This document shows positions 15,419 to 22,598 of a stretch of 32,172 nt of DNA, one piece after another (within the stretch, counting starts at the first letter, position 1; each line of letters starts with the position of its first letter). Below the pieces are notes generated by a model. The model made no database searches and had not been told where the DNA came from. It worked only from the letters and a program-made list of their open reading frames with translations. This stretch comes from an uncultured Erysipelotrichaceae bacterium. GTDB lineage: Bacteria; Bacillota_I; Bacilli_A; Erysipelotrichales; Erysipelotrichaceae. Position numbers and translations under genes: made by a program. Location: the NCBI GenBank assembly GCA_947036815.1, contig CAMQRS010000019.1, positions 1-32,172 of the forward strand. Reading direction: 5' to 3'.

Positions 15419-16795
15419 ATGAATGAAACAAATGTATTAACAGTAGAAGAACTAATTAAAAAATCAAAAGCGGCACAAGTTGCATTTGCGAATGCAACTC
15501 AAGAACAAGCAGATGCAGCAGCAAAAGCGATGTGTAAAGTGATTTATGATAACCAAGTAGAGCTTGGAACAATGGCAGCAAACGATACAGCAATGGGAGA
15601 TGTTGAACATAAAATAGCGAAATGTCGTAATAAGTCATCATTGATTTGGCATTCTTTAAAAGGAAAAAAATCAGTAGGAATTATCAACCGTGATGAAGAT
15701 AAAAGAATATATGAAGTAGCGAAACCAATGGGTGTAGTAGCGTCAGTAATACCGTCAACGAATCCAGTAGTAACACCGATGTCAAATGCCGCATTTGCAT
15801 TAAAAACAAGAAACTCAATTATATTTGCACCACATCCACGTGCTGTTAACTTAACAAAAGTTGTGGTACATTTATTAAGAGAAGAATTAGGAAGATTAAA
15901 TTTACCAAAAGACTTAGTATTGGGATTAGAAAGTGTTTCTATTGAAGGTACAAGTGAATTAATGAGTAAATCAGATGTGATTATCGCAACTGGTGGTATG
16001 GGAATGGTAAAATCAGCATACTCAAGTGGAAAACCTGCATATGGAGTAGGTGCTGGAAATGTACAAGCAATTGTAGATACAGATGCAAACTTAGAAGATG
16101 CAGCTCAAAAAATAATCACAGGACGTTACTTTGATAATGGATTAATCTGTTTAGGAGAACAATGTGTATTTGTTCATGAATCACAATATGATGAATTCGT
16201 AGCAACGATGATAGATAATGGTTGTCACTACATTAGTGATGAGGCAGAAGTAGAAAAAGTAAGAGAAGGAGTATTCCCAGCAAAAGGACCATTAAATCGT
16301 CATATTGTTGGATTAAATGCAGTAGATGCAGCAAAAGTAATTGGTATTGAAGTGCCAGAAGCAACAAAAGTATTATTAGTAAAAGGAACAAAAGCAGGTA
16401 GTGAAGATATCTTAAACCGTGAAAAAATGGTACCTGTATTAACAATTCTTCCATATAAAGATTTCAAACAAGGTGTTGACATGATGGTTGAAAATTTAGC
16501 ATACGAAGGAATTGGACATAGTGTAGTAGTACATACGAATTCAAAAGAAAATGCAGAATACGTAGGAATCACTTGTAGTGTTTCTAGATGTATTGTAAAT
16601 CAAGCTTCTGGAACAACTGGTGGAGGATCTCCAACAAATGGGTATGGAGCAACAACAACATTAGGATGTGGATCTTGGGGAAATAATAGTTTCTCAGGAA
16701 ACTTAGGATATGAACAATTGATGAATATCACACGTATCGGATATCCATTAGACGAATCATACTTACCAAGACCTGAAATGGCATGGGAAGACTAA
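15419..16795 (+). CDS. CoA-acylating aldehyde dehydrogenase
   Basis: This NAD(P)-dependent enzyme interconverts an acyl-CoA and its aldehyde. Its 458 residues match the aldehyde half of AdhE and the SucD/EutE-type acylating dehydrogenases. Visible features are IPSTNP (111-116), TGGMGMVKSAYSSGKPA (191-207), VGAGN (210-214) and the catalytic C244 in GLICLGEQ, with the late TLGCGSWGNNSFSGN motif. The start at 15419 has GGGAG upstream; a longer reading would run into the transporter gene. The gene lies between the transporter and the ligase subunits, so its acyl-CoA is probably the ligase product. It has no alcohol dehydrogenase domain and no microcompartment targeting tail that I can see. Confidence 0.92.
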   Translation: MNETNVLTVEELIKKSKAAQVAFANATQEQADAAAKAMCKVIYDNQVELGTMAANDTAMGDVEHKIAKCRNKSSLIWHSLKGKKSVGIINRDEDKRIYEVAKPMGVVASVIPSTNPVVTPMSNAAFALKTRNSIIFAPHPRAVNLTKVVVHLLREELGRLNLPKDLVLGLESVSIEGTSELMSKSDVIIATGGMGMVKSAYSSGKPAYGVGAGNVQAIVDTDANLEDAAQKIITGRYFDNGLICLGEQCVFVHESQYDEFVATMIDNGCHYISDEAEVEKVREGVFPAKGPLNRHIVGLNAVDAAKVIGIEVPEATKVLLVKGTKAGSEDILNREKMVPVLTILPYKDFKQGVDMMVENLAYEGIGHSVVVHTNSKENAEYVGITCSVSRCIVNQASGTTGGGSPTNGYGATTTLGCGSWGNNSFSGNLGYEQLMNITRIGYPLDESYLPRPEMAWED

Positions 16796-16808
16796 TATAT
16801 AAATAGAT

Positions 16809-16836
16809 ATGGTAATTAAATATACATAATTATCAT
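16809..16836 (+). other. Intercistronic hairpin
   Basis: ATGGTAATTA pairs with TAATTATCAT (one G-T pair) around an 8-base loop, between the dehydrogenase and ligase genes. No T tract follows, so it is more likely an mRNA processing or stability element than a terminator. Confidence 0.4.
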
Positions 16837-16855
16837 CATACAGAAAGGGAACTAT

Positions 16856-17989
16856 ATGGATTATTTAGAAATTGAAGGTAAAATACAATTAGAACGTTTT
16901 GGAATACCAATTAATGAAAGCATTCTTTTTGAAGGGGATGAAATTCCAGCGAATGTACCACTTCCTTGTGTCTTAAAAGGACAAATTCTATCAGGAAAAA
17001 GAGGAAAGCATGGAGCAGTACGAGTAGTTAAAACACGTGAAGAGTTAATCGAAGTTAAAAAAATAATTGAAGGAATCACAATTAATGATTTACCGATGGA
17101 AGGTGTGATTGCTTGTGGGTTCTTACCAATTAAAGAAGAATACTACTTAGGGATGACATTGGATGTAACGAATGCTCAGATGTTGTTGATGTTTACTCCT
17201 TTTGGAGGAATGGATATTGAAGAATTAGCAGCAACTGCGCCTGAAAAATTATTGAAGTTTAATGTTACAAGTGGGTTTGATAAAGAAGCATTTATTGAAG
17301 CATGTAATATGTTTGATTTAAAACAAATTCATTTAGATCAAGTAGTAGATATTGCTAGTAAATTAGTAACAGCAGGATTTGAACTAGATGCAACAACAAT
17401 TGAAATTAATCCTCTAGCTTTATTAGAAGATGATTCAATTATTGCGATAGACTGTAAATTAGCAATTGACGACAATGGAATGTATCGTCAAGGAGACTAT
17501 AAAGTTTTTCCTAGAACATCTGAAGAATTCTCACATGAAGAATTAGAAGCACAATCTCATGATTTAACATACGTAGAATTAAATCCAAATGGAGACATCG
17601 GAACGATGACTGGTGGGGCTGGAATCGGAATGGCTACAATGGATACAGTGAAACACTATGGTGGATTATGTAATAACTTCCTTGATTTAGGAGGAGGAGT
17701 TACTTCAGAAAAAACATATCATGCAATGAAAATATTATTATTGAATGAAAGTACGAAATACATTTTTGTGAATATATTCGGGGGAATTAATAACTGTGCA
17801 GATATGGCAGAGGGTATTTCTAGAGCATATACAGAATTAGCAAGCAATAAACCAGTAGTTGTTAAGAGTCGTGGATTCAATCAAGAACAAGGTTGGGAAA
17901 TTTATGATAAACTAGGTTTCCAACAAACTAAGTTTGGGACAACAGATGAAGCAGTACAATTACTACTATCACTTAAGGGGGCACAATAA
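16856..17989 (+). CDS. SucC-like beta subunit of an ADP-forming acid-CoA ligase
   Basis: This 377-residue protein has the ATP-grasp plus CoA-ligase layout of succinyl-CoA synthetase beta subunits. Landmarks are EINPLALL (184-191), GGAGIGMATMD, NFLDLGGGVT and VNIFGGINNCADMAEGI. The N-terminal grasp loop, normally VHAGGRGKAGG, reads ILSGKRGKHGA here, and overall it is divergent from housekeeping SucC. It should activate a carboxylic acid with CoA and ATP together with the next gene product. No other citric-acid-cycle gene is nearby, and it is embedded with an anion transporter and an acylating dehydrogenase, so a dedicated catabolic substrate is likely. AAAGGGA precedes the ATG. Confidence 0.88.
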   Translation: MDYLEIEGKIQLERFGIPINESILFEGDEIPANVPLPCVLKGQILSGKRGKHGAVRVVKTREELIEVKKIIEGITINDLPMEGVIACGFLPIKEEYYLGMTLDVTNAQMLLMFTPFGGMDIEELAATAPEKLLKFNVTSGFDKEAFIEACNMFDLKQIHLDQVVDIASKLVTAGFELDATTIEINPLALLEDDSIIAIDCKLAIDDNGMYRQGDYKVFPRTSEEFSHEELEAQSHDLTYVELNPNGDIGTMTGGAGIGMATMDTVKHYGGLCNNFLDLGGGVTSEKTYHAMKILLLNESTKYIFVNIFGGINNCADMAEGISRAYTELASNKPVVVKSRGFNQEQGWEIYDKLGFQQTKFGTTDEAVQLLLSLKGAQ

Positions 17990-18906
17990 TGAGTATCTTA
18001 ATTAATGAAAATACATCAATGCTGATTATTGGTATTACTGGTAAACAAGGGCGTATTCATACAAAACGCACATTGGAAGGTGGATCTAAACTAATTGCAG
18101 GAGTATCACCTGGAAAAGGTGGACAAGAAGTAGAAGGTGTTCCCGTATTTAATAGTGTAAAGGATGCACTTAGTGTACATCCGCAAATAGATGCAGCATT
18201 ATTATTAGCACCTAAACAATTTGTGAAGGGTGCAGCAATTGCAGCCTTACATGAAGGAATTAAATTATTAGTAATCATTACGGAGTTTGTACCAGTAATG
18301 GATATATTAGAAATAGTAACTCTAGCTAAACAAGTGGGAGCAAAAGTGGTAGGACCAAATACGATTGGTATCATTTCACCGGGTAAATCAAAATTAGGAA
18401 TCATGCCAGATTATATTTATGGACAAGGTCATATTGGAGTAATTTCTCGTAGTGGAACATTAACACACGAAACAGCATCCAATTTAACTTTTAAAGGATA
18501 TGGACTATCTACCTGTGTTGGAATCGGTGGAGATCCAATTGTAGGAATGAGTCATGCAGATGTAATTGAATTACTTGCCAACGATGAAGATACAGATGCC
18601 ATTGTATTAATTGGGGAAATCGGTGGAACAAGTGAAGAAATGGCTGCGGCTAAAATAAAAGAATTAGGAATTACAAAACCTATTTGCGCATTCATTGCAG
18701 GAATGAATGCACCAGAAGGTAAGAAGATGGGTCATGCTGGAGCAATCATAAGTGGCGATATGGGAACAGTAAAATCTAAAATAACTGCATTAGAAGCAGT
18801 AGGAGTCACTATTTGTCCTACACTAGGATCAATTGTAGACTTTATGAAAGAACATAATCAAGCAAGTGGTGGTAGACTATTATCATTAGAGCCACAAAAA
18901 GACTAA
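17989..18906 (+). CDS. SucD-like alpha subunit of an ADP-forming acid-CoA ligase
   Basis: This 305-residue partner of the SucC-like protein binds CoA in the N-terminal Rossmann domain (GITGKQGRIHTKRTLEGG, then GVSPGKGG at 38-45). It carries the phospho-histidine H249 in KKMGHAGAII, with the SRSGTLTHE and GGDPI motifs conserved. The expected reaction is acid + CoA + ATP to acyl-CoA + ADP + phosphate, and it is reversible. The ATG overlaps the SucC-like stop by one base, so the subunits are coupled. A strong terminator follows. Substrate-contact differences from SucD could not be scored by eye. Confidence 0.9.
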   Translation: MSILINENTSMLIIGITGKQGRIHTKRTLEGGSKLIAGVSPGKGGQEVEGVPVFNSVKDALSVHPQIDAALLLAPKQFVKGAAIAALHEGIKLLVIITEFVPVMDILEIVTLAKQVGAKVVGPNTIGIISPGKSKLGIMPDYIYGQGHIGVISRSGTLTHETASNLTFKGYGLSTCVGIGGDPIVGMSHADVIELLANDEDTDAIVLIGEIGGTSEEMAAAKIKELGITKPICAFIAGMNAPEGKKMGHAGAIISGDMGTVKSKITALEAVGVTICPTLGSIVDFMKEHNQASGGRLLSLEPQKD

Positions 18907-18910
18907 AAAT

Positions 18911-18945
18911 AAAGAACTTTACAATTTAATTGTAGAGTTCTTTTA
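18911..18945 (+). terminator. Intrinsic terminator of the transporter-ligase operon
   Basis: A 15-bp stem (AAAGAACTTTACAAT with ATTGTAGAGTTCTTT, one G-T pair) with a TTA loop ends in T residues right after the last gene. Confidence 0.85.
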
Positions 18946-19042
18946 CTGCATTTAGTAGTCCGAAATGGTAAGATATAAATCGTATATTATATGAACCAGT
19001 GAGTGTCCTTTTATTTTCGATATGTGAGGAAGTATTAAGGTA

Positions 19043-19070
19043 TTGACTCATGTAGTTCTGCATGTAAAAT
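19043..19070 (+). promoter_or_regulatory. Promoter of the PRD regulator gene
   Basis: TTGACT (19043-19048) and TAAAAT (19065-19070) are 16 bases apart, giving a leader of about 22 bases. Confidence 0.6.
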
Positions 19071-19098
19071 AAAGGTATACGAGAGTGAGGTTAACACG

Positions 19099-21039
19099 GT
19101 GAAAAAAAATAAAATTATTAAATTTTATGAACTACTTTTTCAAGAAACTCAAATTAAAAAAACAGAGTATTTTGCACAACATTTAAATGTATCAACAAAA
19201 ACAATTTTTAATTACTTAAATGAACTAGAGTATCAAATTCAAAATTACAATTTAAACATATGTCGTAAAACAGGTGTTGGACTATTCGTTGAAGGGTCGC
19301 AACAAGAAAAAGAGAAGTTTATGAAGTTCATCATCAATGAGGGGATTCATACTTCTAATAGTATAGAAAGAAGAGAACTCATAAAAGAAAAACTAGTTAT
19401 GATGGATGAAACGATATCAATTCGAAAATTATCTGAAGAGTTTAATGTAAGTAAAACATCCGTAGTAAAAGATATAGAAATTATTGAAGAAAGTTTAAGA
19501 AAAAAAGAGTTATCACTGAATAAATCAAAAAAAGGAACGGTCATTACTGGTAAAGAACAACGAATTAGAAGTGCAAAACGAAGATTCATCTACAATCGAT
19601 TGAAAAATGATTTAAAACTAGAATATGATGTTAACGTTGAACAATGTGATGTAGTACTTAATCTTTACTTTAATGATACATATATAAGCATCGCTAAAGA
19701 AATGGTTGCGTATATAAAACATGAATTGAATTTTGAGATAGGATTAAACTTTCATATTCAAATATTAATACAATTTACGATATTCATAGAGAGGATTGCT
19801 AATGGGCATCAGCTAGTGAGTACTCCCAATAGACCAGTTACTTCAGAGTTACATGTATTGCAAACATATCCGATAGCACAATCGCTATGTAAGGGAGTAG
19901 AAAGTCAAGTCGGTGTAGAGATACGAGAGATGGATATTCGATGGATTAACGCAAGAATTGCTGGCGTATACCATGAACGAAAAAATCTTGAATTATTTAC
20001 TCATAAAGCAGAAGTGACAAGCTTAGTATTAGAGTTAATCGAGTCTGTAGAAGATGTATTTAATTCAAATTTAAGAGAAGATAAAATTTTAGTTAATGGA
20101 TTGGAAAAGCATTTTGTACCAATGATATCAAGAATTACTAATCATATAACAGTAAATAATCCCTTTATTGAACAAATAAAGGAACAATATACTGCCATGT
20201 TTAGTGTAGTGTGGCTTGCTTCATCAATTATAGAAAAGAGATTGGGAGTTCAACTATCAGAAGATGAAATAAGTTTTGTATTGATTCATTTTCAAGGAGC
20301 TATGGAACGTAAAAATTTATCAAAAAAAATTGCGGTAATTAGTAACTATGAAACAGCGCAAACTCAGTTAATTGTATCACGAATTAAAACACAATTGCCT
20401 ACCTTTGATGTTCTTGAATCATTTCATATACAAGAGATAAAAGAAGAGGATTATGATACGTTTGATTTAATAATATCAACTAGTGCGTTAAATCGATGCG
20501 CTACACCTATCATACAAATATCTCCAATCGCTTCTGATTCTGATATTCAAAAGATAAAAGATGTGTATGTCAAACTATTCGCAGAAAATAAAAGTAATAA
20601 ATATGTCAATTTATTAAAAGCATTAGATGAAGACAGCGTATGTTTGAAAAAAGATTTCAACTCTAGAGAAGAGGTTCTTCAGTACGCAAATGAAATACTT
20701 GTTAAGAAAGAGGTGATAAGCGAAGGCTTTTATGAATCTGTATTAGCCAGAGAAGCCATCTCAGCGACAGAACTTGGGCAAGGTATCGCAATCCCACATG
20801 GACTAGATAAATATGTTATTTATACGCAGATAGTTGTGATCACATTAAAAAATCCAATCATCTGGGAAAAAACAGAAGTGAACTTAATTTTTTTATTGGC
20901 AATAAACTTCGATAATAAAGTATTTTCAAAACAACTATTTAATAATATATATCATATAATTAATTCAGACAAACTAGTTAAAAAGATAGAGAAATGTAAC
21001 ACATATCAACAATTTATAACCCTATTAAAGGAAGAGTAA
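19099..21039 (+). CDS. PRD-domain transcriptional regulator with EIIB-like and EIIA domains (MtlR/BglG type)
   Basis: This 646-residue PTS-controlled regulator starts at GTG behind GAGG. Two helix-turn-helix regions lie near residues 5-75 and 90-160 (RKLSEEFNVSKTSVVKDIEII). Two PTS regulation domains follow, about 205-300 and 320-425; the second contains LVLIHFQ-like FVLIHFQGAMER. A degenerate EIIB-like domain (about 425-500) lacks a catalytic cysteine at its start, and a mannitol/fructose-type EIIA domain (about 510-646) has H567 in GIAIPHG. The second histidine typical of EIIA enzymes is missing, so this is a sensor domain. The PTS operon at 25.5-28.7 kb is the likely target, although an export module separates them. 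Confidence 0.9.
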   Translation: MKKNKIIKFYELLFQETQIKKTEYFAQHLNVSTKTIFNYLNELEYQIQNYNLNICRKTGVGLFVEGSQQEKEKFMKFIINEGIHTSNSIERRELIKEKLVMMDETISIRKLSEEFNVSKTSVVKDIEIIEESLRKKELSLNKSKKGTVITGKEQRIRSAKRRFIYNRLKNDLKLEYDVNVEQCDVVLNLYFNDTYISIAKEMVAYIKHELNFEIGLNFHIQILIQFTIFIERIANGHQLVSTPNRPVTSELHVLQTYPIAQSLCKGVESQVGVEIREMDIRWINARIAGVYHERKNLELFTHKAEVTSLVLELIESVEDVFNSNLREDKILVNGLEKHFVPMISRITNHITVNNPFIEQIKEQYTAMFSVVWLASSIIEKRLGVQLSEDEISFVLIHFQGAMERKNLSKKIAVISNYETAQTQLIVSRIKTQLPTFDVLESFHIQEIKEEDYDTFDLIISTSALNRCATPIIQISPIASDSDIQKIKDVYVKLFAENKSNKYVNLLKALDEDSVCLKKDFNSREEVLQYANEILVKKEVISEGFYESVLAREAISATELGQGIAIPHGLDKYVIYTQIVVITLKNPIIWEKTEVNLIFLLAINFDNKVFSKQLFNNIYHIINSDKLVKKIEKCNTYQQFITLLKEE

Positions 21040-21056
21040 ATCTCTTTCTTTTTTTA
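21027..21056 (+). terminator. Intrinsic terminator of the PRD regulator gene
   Basis: AAAGGAAGAG and CTCTTTCTTT pair across the stop codon and run into a long T tract. Confidence 0.8.
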
Positions 21057-21080
21057 TAGTAAGAAAAAAACATTGTTTAA

Positions 21081-21132
21081 AAAAGTAATTATATGACAAA
21101 AGTAACTATTATTTTATTGGATAGTGTATAAT
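21081..21132 (+). promoter_or_regulatory. Promoter with direct repeats before the helical-repeat regulator
   Basis: A perfect TATAAT lies at 21127-21132 with no good -35. In its place are direct repeats AAAAGTAATTAT (21081-21092) and AAAAGTAACTAT (21098-21109); the second ends about where the -35 should be. This looks like an activator-dependent promoter. Confidence 0.5.
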
Positions 21133-21160
21133 GAATGAAATGAATTTAAGGGGTGTTTGT

Positions 21161-22360
21161 ATGAACGATAAGATATTGTTAGAATATTATAGAAAAAAAT
21201 ATAAGTTAAGCTATGAATCACTGTTATATAATTCAAGTGAAAACACAAGAATTTGCAGTGTAAAAACTTATAAAAATATCATTCAAGGTCATGAAGTTAG
21301 ACATTCAGATAAAATTATAATGGAGTTATATGATCGAATCAATAAAACAAGAGTAAGTAATGTACAAGTAGATTACTCAAGATTGAGCACGTTGATTGAA
21401 TATGAAGATGAAAAAAAAATACGAAAAGAACTTGAATGTCTATTAGAATATATGGAGACGTATAAGGATAACGCCTTGTATGATTGTCATTATAATGGAA
21501 TTAATATTATTTATCAATTTTATAAGTTTCGAGAATATCCTTTAAAAGAGGTAACCTTAGAATATTTAAGTATCAAAGATTTGTTGGATGAAACACTAGT
21601 TTCTTTATTAATGATAATCTTTTCTTATGCGTATTGTATGGGTATTTATTATATCGATTATACTAAAGTTTATGGATTTGAACCAAGACATTTATTAATG
21701 AAACTAAATTGTTTTGTTCATTATATCGATGTAAAAAATGAAGGAAAAGCATATGCAATATCTACGGAGATAGATAAGCTAATAAAGGAAGATAATTATT
21801 TACTTAAGATTAGATACTATCCTAGTAAGATATATTTATATAGAAAAATGGAACTGGATTACAAAACAGTAGAGGATGAATTAAATGGTATTTTAATGGA
21901 TGGTGACCTTGATATTTCTAATAAAAATAGAAATATCGCATTAGCAAATCAAGCGATTTATTCTATCTTACGTAAAGAGTATGAAACAGCGCTTTATAAT
22001 TTGATGAAAATGGAAGAAGTAGAAGAGAAACGAAAACAACAAGTAGAGTTATATATTCTTTTTTGTAAGACCCATTTAGGTTTAGAAATAGATTATGAAA
22101 AAAATATACTTGCAACAGATAAGGTTATAGTAGGTGCTACCTCTGATTTATATAACTATTTCTTAAACACACAAATAAAATTATCTGTTAAAAATAAAGG
22201 CTTACATAGAATTGCGAAAAAACATCTTGAAAAAACAGATTCATTATATCTATTTATAATAGAAGAAGAATTATATAGAAATTGTTCATTGCTTAAGTGT
22301 TATAAGGATTATTATGATTTTAGGGAAATCAAAAGTTCGATTTTGAATAAAAAGTATTGA
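21161..22360 (+). CDS. Putative RRNPP-like regulator: HTH plus helical repeats
   Basis: This 399-residue protein has a short XRE-like helix-turn-helix at its start (about 3-60; LLEYYRKKYKLSYESLL, then CSVKTYKNIIQG). The remainder is all-helical, rich in Tyr, Leu, Lys and Glu, and looks like tetratricopeptide-type repeats. This is the layout of peptide-sensing regulators such as Rgg, PlcR or AimR, although I cannot assign it to any of them. The start at 21161 has AAGGGGTG upstream; an earlier ATG at 21131 overlaps the -10 box and is rejected. It precedes the exporter genes on the same strand and is the best candidate to bind the dyads at 22373 and 28965. Confidence 0.65.
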   Translation: MNDKILLEYYRKKYKLSYESLLYNSSENTRICSVKTYKNIIQGHEVRHSDKIIMELYDRINKTRVSNVQVDYSRLSTLIEYEDEKKIRKELECLLEYMETYKDNALYDCHYNGINIIYQFYKFREYPLKEVTLEYLSIKDLLDETLVSLLMIIFSYAYCMGIYYIDYTKVYGFEPRHLLMKLNCFVHYIDVKNEGKAYAISTEIDKLIKEDNYLLKIRYYPSKIYLYRKMELDYKTVEDELNGILMDGDLDISNKNRNIALANQAIYSILRKEYETALYNLMKMEEVEEKRKQQVELYILFCKTHLGLEIDYEKNILATDKVIVGATSDLYNYFLNTQIKLSVKNKGLHRIAKKHLEKTDSLYLFIIEEELYRNCSLLKCYKDYYDFREIKSSILNKKY

Positions 22361-22372
22361 TGGATAACTAAA

Positions 22373-22393
22373 ATTATGTAAAACCGAAACAAT
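22373..22393. promoter_or_regulatory. Dyad motif, copy 1
   Basis: ATTATGT, spacer AAAACCG, then AAACAAT. The right part belongs to a 15-mer AAACCGAAACAATGA (22381-22395) that is identical to one at 28973. The left arm matches the inverse of the right arm at 5 of 7 positions. It lies 58 bases upstream of a -10-like TATACT (22439-22444) that would serve the 713-residue membrane protein gene. Confidence 0.6.
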
Positions 22394-22512
22394 GATTAAT
22401 AATTGATTAAGGTTTTTAATAGTATATTAAATCAATGTTATACTTTAGATAGAAGAAGCGTACATAGTATTTGGATAAAGTAATTAGGTATGTTTATATT
22501 TTATATTAAACG

Positions 22513-22559
22513 ATTTAACCAATACAATATATTCGTAACACAAGTGTAGGTGGTTAAAT
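22513..22559 (+). other. Leader inverted repeat
   Basis: ATTTAACC (22513-22520) and GGTTAAAT (22552-22559) are perfect inverted arms 31 bases apart in the transcribed leader, 40 bases before the start codon. They could fold the leader RNA or bind a regulator. A 19-codon ORF from 22490 overlaps this region but has only a weak ribosome-binding site. Confidence 0.35.
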
Positions 22560-22598
22560 TAACTTCCTGCATTTTTTGTATAAAAAGGAGAATTAAAA

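Noticed and set aside
16233-16572. Antisense frames inside the aldehyde dehydrogenase and other large genes
   Set aside because: They are low-complexity leucine- or isoleucine-rich shadows of real coding sequence without start signals.
16856-18906. Housekeeping citric-acid-cycle succinyl-CoA synthetase
   Set aside because: The genes are not with other cycle genes, the grasp loop is divergent, and the operon context is a transporter plus an acylating dehydrogenase.
21131-21160. Longer start for the helical-repeat regulator
   Set aside because: That ATG overlaps the -10 TATAAT, so it would lie upstream of the transcript start.
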